Source of the DNA: Marinomonas shanghaiensis
GTDB taxonomy: Bacteria; Pseudomonadota; Gammaproteobacteria; Pseudomonadales; Marinomonadaceae
Assembly (NCBI RefSeq): GCF_003259175.1
Contig: NZ_QGOK01000021.1
Location: 27,281-91,280 of the forward strand
Length of the DNA stretch: 64,000 nucleotides
Direction of reading: 5' to 3'
Within the stretch, counting starts at the first letter, position 1; each line of letters begins with the position of its first letter. Both the position numbers and the translations under genes were made by a program. Shown here piece by piece: positions 28,996-40,303 of this stretch. The notes beneath the pieces are model-generated. The model did no database searches. It was not told the origin of the DNA and saw only the letters and a list, made by a program, of their open reading frames with translations.

Positions 28996-30117
28996 ATGAG
29001 TCAGCAAACTTATCCCAAAAATGCGTGGTATGTTGCCGCCATGTCTGAAGAGGTCGCGGGCAGCAAACCTCTTGGTCGTAAAATTTGTGGTGAAAACATT
29101 GCTTTTTATCGTTCTCACGAAAATGAAATTGCTGCGGTATTAGACTTTTGTCCGCATCGTGGTGCCGCTTTGTCGTTAGGCTATGTGGAAGACGGGCTTT
29201 TGGTCTGTGGTTATCATGGTTTAAAAATGGGCGCGGATGGCAAAACCAAAGAGATGCCTTTACAACGAGTGAAAGGCTTTCCTTGTATGAAGTCTTATGC
29301 GGTTGAAGAGCGTTATGGTTTTATTTGGGTGTGGCCTGGCGATCAATCTCAAGCGGATAAAGAGTTGATTCCCTATCTAGAGTGGGCGGTAAGTCCAGAG
29401 TGGGCTTACGGTGGCGGTTTGTATCACATCCATTGTGATTACCGCTTGATGGTCGATAATCTAATGGATTTGACGCATGAGACTTATGTCCATGCCAGCA
29501 GTATTGGTCAGAAAGAAATTGACGAATCGCCTGTTTCTACCACTGTGGAAGGTGATAAAGTGATTACCAGTCGTTTTATGGAAAACATTATGGCGCCGCC
29601 ATTTTGGCAAGCGGCGTTGCGAGGCAATGGGTTAGCTGACAATGTTCCTGTAGATCGTTGGCAGATTTGTCGCTTCAGTCCGCCTTCCCATGTGATGATT
29701 GATGTAGGGGTGGCTCATGCAGGTAATGGTGGTTTTGATGCACCCGCAGACAAAAAAGCCAGTAGTACTGTAGTGGATTTTATCACTCCAGAAACGGAAA
29801 CCTCGATTTGGTATTTCTGGGGGATGGCACGTAACTTCAAGCCTGAAGATCAAGCATTAACCGATACCATACGTGAAGGACAGGGCAAGATTTTTGCGGA
29901 GGATTTAGAGGTATTAGAACGCCAGCAACAAAATCTTTTAGCCTTCCCAGACTACGACCTATTGAAATTAGATATTGATGCTGGTGGTGTGCAGTCAAGA
30001 CGAATTATTGATCGTCTTATCTCTAAAGAAATAGCGGCTAAAGAACGTACTGTGAAAGAGCAGATGGACACATCATCTTCACAAGGGAATGGGCCGTTGC
30101 AAACGGTGTCATTTTAA
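28996..30117 (+). CDS. vanA: Vanillate O-demethylase oxygenase subunit
   Basis: VanA is the Rieske non-haem iron oxygenase that converts vanillate to protocatechuate and formaldehyde, using electrons from VanB. The Rieske cluster ligands are in CPHRGAALSLGYVEDGLLVC-GYHG (Cys-x-His and Cys-x2-His, residues about 46-68). The mononuclear iron site is in NLMDLTHETYVHASSIG. The start at 28996 follows AGGAGAG and gives 373 residues beginning YPKNAWYVAAMSEE, as in the family. The upstream in-frame ATG at 28948 would sit inside the operator. Assignment to vanillate rather than another methoxy-aromatic rests on the regulator and operator; related substrates such as syringate are possible. Confidence 0.88.
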   Translation: MSQQTYPKNAWYVAAMSEEVAGSKPLGRKICGENIAFYRSHENEIAAVLDFCPHRGAALSLGYVEDGLLVCGYHGLKMGADGKTKEMPLQRVKGFPCMKSYAVEERYGFIWVWPGDQSQADKELIPYLEWAVSPEWAYGGGLYHIHCDYRLMVDNLMDLTHETYVHASSIGQKEIDESPVSTTVEGDKVITSRFMENIMAPPFWQAALRGNGLADNVPVDRWQICRFSPPSHVMIDVGVAHAGNGGFDAPADKKASSTVVDFITPETETSIWYFWGMARNFKPEDQALTDTIREGQGKIFAEDLEVLERQQQNLLAFPDYDLLKLDIDAGGVQSRRIIDRLISKEIAAKERTVKEQMDTSSSQGNGPLQTVSF

Positions 30118-30190
30118 CGCATTGAGTGATCACTAGATTGGCGCTGGGTGTCCTTTCTAGTGTCTCAAAATAATCGTTCAGGAGAACCAA

Positions 30191-31147
30191 ATGATTCCGG
30201 TAGTCGTTAGAAATGTTGTTACCGAAGCGCAAGGTGTGGTTCGGCTTGTGTTAGGTTCTGTCGATGGCTCAGCACTGCCAGCTTTTGACGCGGGTGCTCA
30301 CATTGATATTCATTTACCAAGCGGTTTGATTCGTCAATATTCATTGTGTCGGTTGCAATCTGATGCACAGTATTATGAGATTGCTGTGTTAAAAGATCCC
30401 CAATCAAGAGGGGGCTCTGTTGAGGTACATAGTTTACACATCGGTGATGCGGTTTCCATCAGTGCTCCAAAGAATCACTTTCCATTAGTCACCACGGGGC
30501 GTCATAGTGTTTTAGTGGCGGGTGGTATTGGTGTCACCCCCTTGTTACCAATGGCGCAACAGTTGCAAAAAACGGGACAGTCTTTTGAATTTCATTATTG
30601 TGCAAAGACGCCTGAAACGGCGGCATTTTCTGCAGCATTAAAAAGCGCCTCTTTTGCCGATAAAATGCATTTTCACTTTAGTCAATTGGCTGGGTCTGGT
30701 CGGATGGATGTGGTTAATGTCTTATCTCGTCACTCTAATCATTCTGAATTGTATATTTGTGGTCCGGCTGACTTTATCAATCACGTCTTGCTGCAGGCAA
30801 AAATGTTAGGCTGGCCTGAAGATCGTGTGCACAGAGAGTTTTTCGCCGCGCCGGCGCTTGCGGAAAACGTCAGTGATAATACAGCGTTCAAAGTGAAGAT
30901 TCATAGCACGGGTGAGGTCTTTGATGTCGAGGCCGATCAGAGTATTTTTGAAGTATTAGATAACAACGGTGTTTTTCTGGCTGTGTCTTGCGAATCGGGT
31001 GTGTGTGGGACTTGCCAAACTGGTGTGATCGACGGTATTCCAGATCATAGGGATGTATTTTTAACCGATAAGGAGCATGCCGAAGGCAAGTTTATGATGC
31101 CGTGTTGCTCGCGCTCAAAAACACCCATCTTAGAGCTTGATTTGTAG
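30191..31147 (+). CDS. vanB: Vanillate O-demethylase reductase subunit
   Basis: VanB is the class IA reductase that passes electrons from NAD(P)H through flavin and a plant-type [2Fe-2S] centre to VanA. Domains run in order: FMN-binding barrel (about 1-100, with the RQYSLC motif), NAD-binding domain (105-215, GGIGVTPLLPMAQ), and C-terminal ferredoxin with CESGVCGTC and a distant cysteine in PCCS. The product is 318 residues, the usual size. It follows vanA by 73 bases and starts after CAGGAGAACC. The pair is almost certainly one transcript. Confidence 0.9.
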   Translation: MIPVVVRNVVTEAQGVVRLVLGSVDGSALPAFDAGAHIDIHLPSGLIRQYSLCRLQSDAQYYEIAVLKDPQSRGGSVEVHSLHIGDAVSISAPKNHFPLVTTGRHSVLVAGGIGVTPLLPMAQQLQKTGQSFEFHYCAKTPETAAFSAALKSASFADKMHFHFSQLAGSGRMDVVNVLSRHSNHSELYICGPADFINHVLLQAKMLGWPEDRVHREFFAAPALAENVSDNTAFKVKIHSTGEVFDVEADQSIFEVLDNNGVFLAVSCESGVCGTCQTGVIDGIPDHRDVFLTDKEHAEGKFMMPCCSRSKTPILELDL

Positions 31148-31206
31148 TGTGCTTTAAAGGGTTTTGATATTTACGTCTTTACCTATCGAGTTGTTGTGTC
31201 ATGTTT

Positions 31207-31248
31207 CTTCACTCAATGTAAAACAACTGCGTTTTACATTGAGTGAAG
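31207..31248. repeat. Perfect 18-bp inverted repeat downstream of vanB
   Basis: The left arm CTTCACTCAATGTAAAAC (31207-31224) and right arm GTTTTACATTGAGTGAAG (31231-31248) are exact reverse complements, separated by six bases (AACTGC). The hairpin would be very stable for AT-rich sequence, yet neither end is followed by a T-run on its own strand. It lies 60 bases after vanB and 97 bases before pyrG. It may be a Rho-independent-like barrier, an RNA-stabilising hairpin for the vanAB message or a protein-binding site. The sequence alone does not decide. Confidence 0.9.
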
Positions 31249-31338
31249 GGGCTGACGATGTTATTATTTTCCCCCGTCCTGAAGGTGCATTGATCTGTGC
31301 CATCAAATCTCATTTTTTCATATTTTAAGGCGGGTTAA

Positions 31339-32979
<1,641 letters not shown>

Positions 32980-33003
32980 GTAGCGCAAACAGGCAGTTTG
33001 TGA

Positions 33004-34326
<1,323 letters not shown>

Positions 34327-34342
34327 TATCGTCTGACTTCAT

Positions 34343-34371
34343 AAAGGGAGAACTTGGTTCTCCCTTTTTTT
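34343..34371 (+). terminator. Intrinsic terminator after eno
   Basis: AAAGGGAGAAC (34343-34353) and GTTCTCCCTTT (34357-34367) form a perfect 11-bp stem with a 3-base loop, followed by more T. Confidence 0.92.
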
Positions 34372-34436
34372 ATTTTTTTTTGCTTCAATTCCTTCGATAA
34401 TAGGGAATGTATTTTTTTAGAGGTTGAGGGTGTTGT

Positions 34437-34715
34437 ATGGCACGTTTGTTAATTTTTTTCTTTGTTTGTGCCGTGGGCTATCAATCCTATCATTTGTATT
34501 TTGGTGAACAGGGCATTAAGCGTCAGGAAGAACTAGCAAAACAGATTGCCTATCAAGAGCGTATCAATTTGCGCTTGAAACACCGAAATCAAGCATTAAG
34601 AGCTCAAGTGAATGATCTTCGTCTTGGCGAAGAGGCTGTAGAAGAACATGTGCGTAGCGAGCTTCAATATATAAAAGATGGTGAAGTGTTTTATCGTATG
34701 GTGAATAAAAAATGA
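34437..34715 (+). CDS. ftsB: Cell division protein FtsB
   Basis: FtsB is a small bitopic divisome protein that with FtsQ and FtsL controls activation of septal peptidoglycan synthesis. The 92-residue product has a short cytoplasmic start, one membrane segment (residues 3-20) and a coiled coil (about 28-65, with the family segment LKHRNQALRAQVNDLRLGEEAVEEHVRSEL), and ends in the GEVFYRMV motif that contacts FtsQ. It overlaps ispD by 4 bases (ATGA), the conserved ftsB-ispD-ispF arrangement. Confidence 0.94.
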   Translation: MARLLIFFFVCAVGYQSYHLYFGEQGIKRQEELAKQIAYQERINLRLKHRNQALRAQVNDLRLGEEAVEEHVRSELQYIKDGEVFYRMVNKK

Positions 34716-35419
34716 CAAAGCCTCTGTGGGTTCTTATTCCTGCTGCTGGTGTGGGCCAACGAATGCAAGCGAACTGTCCAAAACAATATCTATCGCTTGC
34801 TGGAAAAACCATATTAGATCGTTCTATTGCGGTTTTTATTACTCACCCACGTATTGCGGGTGTGCTTGTCGGGGTCAGTGAAAACGATCCTTATTGGCCC
34901 GATTCAGCTTGGCATGATCACGGTTGTGTCCATAGCTTTGTCGGTGGTAAAGAGCGCAGTGATACCGTACAAAAAGGGTTGCGCTATTTACTGGGTACAA
35001 TCGACGGGGAGGAACAAGAGGTTTTGGTTCATGATGCAGCGCGCCCTTTGTTAAGCCAAACGGCGTTGAACCGAATTATCAATCACCATTCTGCGCAGGG
35101 GGCATTATTAGCCATGCCTGCCAAAGATACGATCAAGCTGCAGATGTCTGATTTACCCTTGGTTGATGCGACTCTAGATCGTAATGCGATCTGGTTGGCA
35201 CAGACACCGCAGAAATTTCCAGCCCATGCTTTATTAGAGGCATTAGAGAAAGCGCAAGCACAGGGAATATCCGTGACAGACGAATGTTCCGCGATGGAAT
35301 TTATTGGTTGGCATCCTGATCTTGTCGTCGGTGAGAGCAGCAATATAAAAATCACGTTACCTGAAGATTTGCTGATTGCTGAAGCGCTTTTTTCTTATCT
35401 TTCTCATTCAAACTGTTGA
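34712..35419 (+). CDS. ispD: 2-C-methyl-D-erythritol 4-phosphate cytidylyltransferase
   Basis: IspD transfers CMP from CTP to MEP in the non-mevalonate isoprenoid pathway. The nucleotide-binding loop is [18 protein letters not shown] near residues 9-26. The segments [23 protein letters not shown] and [11 protein letters not shown] are conserved catalytic or dimer elements. Length 235 matches the family (E. coli 236). It is translationally coupled to ftsB and followed 28 bases later by ispF. Confidence 0.96.
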   Translation: MTKPLWVLIPAAGVGQRMQANCPKQYLSLAGKTILDRSIAVFITHPRIAGVLVGVSENDPYWPDSAWHDHGCVHSFVGGKERSDTVQKGLRYLLGTIDGEEQEVLVHDAARPLLSQTALNRIINHHSAQGALLAMPAKDTIKLQMSDLPLVDATLDRNAIWLAQTPQKFPAHALLEALEKAQAQGISVTDECSAMEFIGWHPDLVVGESSNIKITLPEDLLIAEALFSYLSHSNC

Positions 35420-35447
35420 TGCCATTCATAACACAGGAGTAATCATC

Positions 35448-35942
35448 ATGATGCCGTTTCGTATCGGTCATGGTTTTGATGTTCATAAATTTGGCGAGGG
35501 AGATCACATTGTCATTGGCGGCGTTGTTATCCCTTATTCCCAAGGGTTGATTGCTCACTCTGATGGTGATGTTGCCTTGCATGCTTTGACGGATGCTTTG
35601 TTAGGAGCGGCTGCTCTGGGAGATATCGGAAAGCATTTTCCAGATACGGATGCCGCTTTTGCTGGTGCAGACAGTCGTATGTTATTAAAACGTGCTTATC
35701 AAGAGATACAGCTGCTTGGTTTTTGTGTCGCCAATGTGGACGTTACTATTATCGCAGAGGCTCCTAAAATGCGCCCTTATATCGATGCAATGCGAGCCAA
35801 CATAGCAGAAGATTTGGCGATAAACATTGGCGCGGTCAATGTAAAAGCTACCACGACAGAAAAGCTTGGCTTTACAGGTCGAAAAGAAGGTATTGCTGTG
35901 GAAGCGGTCGCCCTTATTTTCAAGCAAGCTCTTTTCAATTAA
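35448..35942 (+). CDS. ispF: 2-C-methyl-D-erythritol 2,4-cyclodiphosphate synthase
   Basis: IspF cyclises CDP-ME 2-phosphate, the fifth step of the MEP pathway. The zinc ligands are in GHGFDVHKF (Asp11 and His13 counting from the first ATG), and the family segment [30 protein letters not shown] follows. I start at 35448 (164 residues), eight bases after AGGAG; the adjacent ATG at 35451 is equally plausible. An upstream in-frame ATG at 35376 inside ispD adds 24 residues that do not belong to the family. Confidence 0.96.
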   Translation: MMPFRIGHGFDVHKFGEGDHIVIGGVVIPYSQGLIAHSDGDVALHALTDALLGAAALGDIGKHFPDTDAAFAGADSRMLLKRAYQEIQLLGFCVANVDVTIIAEAPKMRPYIDAMRANIAEDLAINIGAVNVKATTTEKLGFTGRKEGIAVEAVALIFKQALFN

Positions 35943-35966
35943 GTTTTATTTTATTCAAGGTAATGT

Positions 35967-37061
35967 ATGAATACCGAATGGCGATATGCTTGGTCTAAGC
36001 CGACTGTGACTGGGGATTTGAAAACCCACGTACAAGACTTCTATGTCGAAGAGCAGTTGGGTTTTGAGCCTGATGGTAAAGGAGAGTTTTGTTTTGTCTT
36101 TATCGAGAAAGAGGGCATCAATACCGATTTTCTTGCCAAACGTTTGGCTCAGATGGCAGGCATTGCTCCTGATAAAGTGACTTACAGTGGCGTGAAAGAC
36201 CGTCATGCTTGTACACGCCAATGGTTTTGTTTACATGTTTTGAACCGTGAACCAGATTTTTCGACTATTCAGGCCGCCTTTAGAGAGCCTGAAAATGTCC
36301 GTGTAGTGGCGCAACTGCGCCATTCGAAAAAGCTTCGTACAGGCACACATTTAGCGAATCGTTTTGTGATTCGACTGCGTGAAATTCATGGGGATTTGGA
36401 TGAGCTAGAAGGCCGTCTAAATTTGATAAAGCAGGCTGGCGTGCCTAATTATTACGGTCCTCAACGTTTCGGTATAAACGGTAATAATTTGCACAACGGC
36501 AAAGATTTTGTCTTAAAAGGGCGGCAAAGTCGCCGCAAGTTATCAAAGACAGAATCTTTTTGGTTATCGGCTATTCGTTCTTGGTGTTTCAATGAGGCGC
36601 TAAGTGATCAGGTCGAAAATGGTATGTGGATGCGTTTATGCGATGGTGACATCGCTCAATTTCAGCATAAGGATGAGCAATTTCGAGTAAAAGAAGTGGG
36701 CGCGCTCATGCACTTAAGTGTGCTGCGAGGTCATATAAGCCCTGTTCTGCCTATGATCAGCGAAGGTTGGGAGGCGGGGACAGGCGCTCAACGAGAACTC
36801 GTGATGAAACATTCTTTGTCTGATAGCACGGCGTTGGTCGAGGCTTTGATTGCCTTTGACCTTTCTAGAGACAGTCGATTGGCGCGTCTTGTGCCCATGA
36901 ACATGGCGTGGGAATTGCTAAGAGAGGAGGGAAAGGGGGCGCAATTGATCGTTGAGTTCTCTTTAACCAAAGGTTGTTTTGCCACGAGTATTTTGCGTGA
37001 GATGATAGATTTTACGGACAAGTCAGCTGAGAAATACCATGAGAATTTTGATCGCCAATGA
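35967..37061 (+). CDS. truD: tRNA pseudouridine(13) synthase
   Basis: TruD makes pseudouridine 13 in tRNA-Glu. The catalytic aspartate is Asp78 in YSGVKDRHA (E. coli Asp80), and the family segments NYYGPQRFG and the inserted TRUD domain (about 155-310) follow. The product is 364 residues, slightly longer than E. coli TruD (349). It lies between ispF and surE, as in many gammaproteobacteria, and overlaps surE by 23 bases. Confidence 0.95.
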   Translation: MNTEWRYAWSKPTVTGDLKTHVQDFYVEEQLGFEPDGKGEFCFVFIEKEGINTDFLAKRLAQMAGIAPDKVTYSGVKDRHACTRQWFCLHVLNREPDFSTIQAAFREPENVRVVAQLRHSKKLRTGTHLANRFVIRLREIHGDLDELEGRLNLIKQAGVPNYYGPQRFGINGNNLHNGKDFVLKGRQSRRKLSKTESFWLSAIRSWCFNEALSDQVENGMWMRLCDGDIAQFQHKDEQFRVKEVGALMHLSVLRGHISPVLPMISEGWEAGTGAQRELVMKHSLSDSTALVEALIAFDLSRDSRLARLVPMNMAWELLREEGKGAQLIVEFSLTKGCFATSILREMIDFTDKSAEKYHENFDRQ

Positions 37062-37785
37062 TGATGGCCTAGATGCCGTTGGTATACAAACACTGGCTCG
37101 ATATTTACAGCAAGAATACGCGATTCTAGTGGTTGCTCCCGATCGTAACCGTAGTGGAGCGAGTAATTCGTTGACGTTAACTCGCCCTGTGCAGCCCGTT
37201 AACGTTGCCGCTCATCAATATAGAGTGGATGGGACCCCCACAGATTGCGTTAACCTTGCCTTGTCTGGTGTCATTGAGGGTGACGTTGATTTGGTCGTAT
37301 CGGGTATTAATCATGGCGCAAATTTGGGGGATGATGTTATTTATTCCGGTACGGTTGCCGCTGCGATGGAGGCTCGTCATTTAGGGCGTCCTGCTTTGGC
37401 TGTTTCTTTGGTAGGAAGTCAACATTTTGATACGGCCGCAAAAGTGGTTATGCAGTTATTAAAAGATGCTCATACGCTGACTTTGCCAGTTGGTATTTTA
37501 TTGAATGTGAACGTGCCAGACATGCCTTATGATGAGCTGAAAGGTATACAGGTAACACGCCTTGGTTATCGTCATAAGGCTCAAGCTCCCGTTTCAGCTC
37601 AACACCCTAGGGGATTACCCAGTTTTTGGATTGGCGCCTTATCAGGGCCTCATGATGAGTCTGAAGGAACGGATTTTTGTGCGATTAAGAATGGCTACGT
37701 TTCAATCACGCCGATTCATACCGATATGACGTGTTATGGAGCTCAATCTCTTCTTACAGGATGGACTGACACTGTCACACTATGA
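37039..37785 (+). CDS. surE: 5'/3'-nucleotidase SurE
   Basis: SurE is a metal-dependent phosphatase acting on nucleoside monophosphates, linked to stationary-phase survival. The metal-binding Asp8-Asp9 pair is in ANDDGLDA at the N terminus, and the family segments APDRNRSGASNSLTL and VSGINHGANLGDDVIYSGTVAAAMEA are present. The 248-residue product matches E. coli (253). The start lies inside truD, and its end overlaps pcm by ATGA. Confidence 0.96.
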   Translation: MRILIANDDGLDAVGIQTLARYLQQEYAILVVAPDRNRSGASNSLTLTRPVQPVNVAAHQYRVDGTPTDCVNLALSGVIEGDVDLVVSGINHGANLGDDVIYSGTVAAAMEARHLGRPALAVSLVGSQHFDTAAKVVMQLLKDAHTLTLPVGILLNVNVPDMPYDELKGIQVTRLGYRHKAQAPVSAQHPRGLPSFWIGALSGPHDESEGTDFCAIKNGYVSITPIHTDMTCYGAQSLLTGWTDTVTL

Positions 37786-38447
37786 GCTTGCATGATCTTA
37801 ATTGGTTGATCTCACACTCTGAACCCAAAGCAACGAAGATGATTCACTATCTTAGGGATCAGGGCATTAATCACGAAGAATTATTGGCGCTGATGGGAAG
37901 CCTTCCGCGTCATGAGTTCGTCGAGTCAGCCTTTTCTCACCTCGCTTATTCTGCGACAGCGCTTCCGATAGGACGTAATCAAACCATTAGTCAGCCGCTA
38001 ACGGTGGCCAGAATGACGCAGTGGCTTTTGACGTATGCTCGTCTTGGTCGAGTGTTGGAAATCGGCACAGGATCAGGTTATCAAACTCGAATTTTGGCGC
38101 ATTTTTTTAATAAAGTTCACACTGTTGAGCGTCAACAGTGGCTTTATATGCGGGCAAAACAACGTTTATTGTCCATGGGAGTGAAAAATGTGGAGTATTT
38201 GTTTGCCGATGGGCAAACTGGCTGGCCTCATAAAGTGGAAATGGATGCTGTTATTATTACAGCGATGGCGAGCAAGATTCCTTTGGCTTTAACCAGTTGC
38301 CTTAAACAACAAGGTATTTTAATTATGCCCATTGATCACCCTACTCCGCAAATAGGTTGTTGGCGTAAAGAGGGGGAGCGTTGGAAGTGTCTGGGAGCGG
38401 AACCGGCTTTTTTTGTCCCATTATTAGAAGGATTGGAACATGCCTAA
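37782..38447 (+). CDS. pcm: Protein-L-isoaspartate O-methyltransferase
   Basis: Pcm methylates isoaspartyl residues that form in ageing proteins, which starts their repair. The SAM-binding motif is LEIGTGSGYQTRIL (about residues 87-100), and the preceding ALPIGRNQTISQPLTVARMTQ is the family's substrate-binding segment. The product is 221 residues (E. coli 208). It is coupled to surE and overlaps the next gene by 8 bases. The surE-pcm-nlpD-rpoS neighbourhood is a stationary-phase cluster in gammaproteobacteria. Confidence 0.95.
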   Translation: MSLHDLNWLISHSEPKATKMIHYLRDQGINHEELLALMGSLPRHEFVESAFSHLAYSATALPIGRNQTISQPLTVARMTQWLLTYARLGRVLEIGTGSGYQTRILAHFFNKVHTVERQQWLYMRAKQRLLSMGVKNVEYLFADGQTGWPHKVEMDAVIITAMASKIPLALTSCLKQQGILIMPIDHPTPQIGCWRKEGERWKCLGAEPAFFVPLLEGLEHA

Positions 38448-39360
38448 ATGGCTGAAAGTGTATTTGAGTGGTCTATTGATGGGAGCGGCAGATGTTGTTC
38501 CCGGTGTTTCTGGCGGGACCATTGCCTTTATTCTAGGAGTCTATGATCGTTTAATTAGCGCATTAAGCGGTGTCAATAAACACAGCGTTACACTGTTATT
38601 AAAATGCGATGTAAAAGCGCTATGGCGTCATTTTGACGGTACTTTCTTATTAACCCTAGGTTCAGGTATTGTTACCAGTATTTTTCTGCTAGCAGGCTTA
38701 ATAACGCATTTGCTTGCCGAATACCCCAGTTACTTATGGAGTTTCTTTTTTGGCCTCATTTTGGCTTCTGCGTATTTTTTGATTCATCAGATTATCGGCT
38801 TTTCATGGCGACATTTTATTGGCCTGATTCTGGGGGGTGCTGTTGGAGCTAGTTTGTCTTTGCTTGTTCCTACCCAACTCAATACATCGTTATTAATGGT
38901 GTTTTTCTCCGGAATGATTGCGATTTGCGCGATGATCTTGCCCGGTATTTCGGGTAGTTTTTTGCTACTTATGATGGGGATGTACGGCTTTATTTTATCA
39001 GCGGTAAAAAACCTAGACTTCTCGGTGATTTTTATTTTTGCTGCTGGTGCATTGATTGGGTTGTTAAGCTTTTCTAAAGTTCTACATTATTTGCTTAATC
39101 ATGCCAGATCGATGACTTTGTCGTTTCTTACGGGTGTTATGCTTGGCGCGTTAGTGAAGGTTTGGCCGTGGAAGGTGACAGATACGTGGACGACCGTTGG
39201 TGATAAAAAGTTGCCTTTAGAAGAGCACCTTGTTTTGCCATGGGATTTGCCTGGTTTTAATTGGCCAAGTGATTTGTTGCTGCCTTTAGTGTTTGTTTTG
39301 GTTGGGTTCTTGAGTGTTATTCTTATTTCTTACATATTATTACCAAAATCAGACAAATAG
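38440..39360 (+). CDS. DUF368 membrane protein, probable undecaprenyl phosphate translocase (PopT-like)
   Basis: This is a 306-residue polytopic protein with about eight to ten hydrophobic segments. It begins LSGLLMGAADVVPGVSGGTIAFILGVYDRLI, the signature of the DUF368 family, and repeats a related motif (ILPGISGSFLLLMMGMY) in the second half, which suggests an inverted-repeat transporter fold. DUF368 proteins were recently shown to flip undecaprenyl phosphate back across the inner membrane (PopT). It sits between pcm and nlpD, and its start overlaps pcm by 8 bases, so it is part of the surE operon. The family call is firm; the lipid carrier role is inferred from characterised homologues. Confidence 0.85.
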   Translation: MPKWLKVYLSGLLMGAADVVPGVSGGTIAFILGVYDRLISALSGVNKHSVTLLLKCDVKALWRHFDGTFLLTLGSGIVTSIFLLAGLITHLLAEYPSYLWSFFFGLILASAYFLIHQIIGFSWRHFIGLILGGAVGASLSLLVPTQLNTSLLMVFFSGMIAICAMILPGISGSFLLLMMGMYGFILSAVKNLDFSVIFIFAAGALIGLLSFSKVLHYLLNHARSMTLSFLTGVMLGALVKVWPWKVTDTWTTVGDKKLPLEEHLVLPWDLPGFNWPSDLLLPLVFVLVGFLSVILISYILLPKSDK

Positions 39361-39434
39361 TAATAATTCAATTTAAGCGAATATCGGGGTAAAGCATTAT
39401 TCATTGTCCTGTCTTAAAAAGTCATGGTGTTTTC

Positions 39435-40277
39435 TTGCCTGCTTGCTTGTTAAGCAGGCTGGTATTGCTATGTCTTTTCTTGACAGGATGCTCCTACGAA
39501 GTGTTGCATTATCCAACACAAAGCAGTTCAACTTCTGCCGCTAATAGCGTTGGTGTATCTTCTATACCAACATCAGGCTTGTACACAGTACAAAGTGGTG
39601 ACACCTTGTTTTCTATTGCTTTTCGGTATGGTTTGGACTATCGAGAGCTGGCAAAATTTAATCGTATTAACCCTCCTTACACTATCTATCCACAGCAAAA
39701 AATTCGGCTGGGGAGTCTTGCAAAGCCATCATCTGTTATTGTAGATAATGTGGAACCCAACGCTGAAGTCATTGTCAAACAGACAGCGCCTATCGCGCAA
39801 ACAGGGAAAGCTGCTCCGACTGTAGTGCCTTCTAGCAGCGCGGTTATTGTGTCGGAAAAAACACCTAAAAGTACTGCTAAAGACAAAAAAGACGAAAAAG
39901 TATTGAGTAATTGGTCATGGCCAGTGGTTGGTAAAGTCACTAGGGGCTTTTCAAATGCTGGCGTTAGTAGTAAAGGTATAGACATCAGAGCGGAGCAGGG
40001 AGCATTAGTGAAAGCAGCAGCCGATGGTACCGTAGTTTATGCGGGTAGTGGTCTTATCGGTTATGGTAACCTTGTTATTGTGAAGCATAATGATGTATAC
40101 CTTAGTGCCTATGCTTATAACGAAAGGATTTTAGTAAAAGAACAACAAAGTGTTCGGGTTGGCGATTCCCTCGCTGTGATTGGTGGCAAAGGAACTGACA
40201 GGCCCTTATTGCATTTTGAAGTTCGACGTGATGGTAGGCCAATCGACCCGCTAGATGTTTTACCTAAAATAAATTAA
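39435..40277 (+). CDS. nlpD: NlpD, LysM/M23-domain lipoprotein activator of amidases
   Basis: NlpD is an outer-membrane lipoprotein that activates the amidase AmiC at the septum. A lipobox LTGC places the lipidated Cys at residue 19. A LysM domain follows (about 51-95, YTVQSGDTLFSIAFRYGLDYREL), then a Pro/Ser/Thr-rich linker and a C-terminal LytM domain (about 160-278). The catalytic zinc ligands are lost: the family's HxxxD position reads SKGID and the HxH region reads YAYN, as in the non-hydrolytic E. coli NlpD. The start used is TTG at 39435 with a weak ribosome site; the frame is open back to 39393. rpoS follows by 26 bases. Confidence 0.92.
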   Translation: MPACLLSRLVLLCLFLTGCSYEVLHYPTQSSSTSAANSVGVSSIPTSGLYTVQSGDTLFSIAFRYGLDYRELAKFNRINPPYTIYPQQKIRLGSLAKPSSVIVDNVEPNAEVIVKQTAPIAQTGKAAPTVVPSSSAVIVSEKTPKSTAKDKKDEKVLSNWSWPVVGKVTRGFSNAGVSSKGIDIRAEQGALVKAAADGTVVYAGSGLIGYGNLVIVKHNDVYLSAYAYNERILVKEQQSVRVGDSLAVIGGKGTDRPLLHFEVRRDGRPIDPLDVLPKIN

Positions 40278-40303
40278 GCGAGATGAGCGTTTAAGGAGGG
40301 GGC

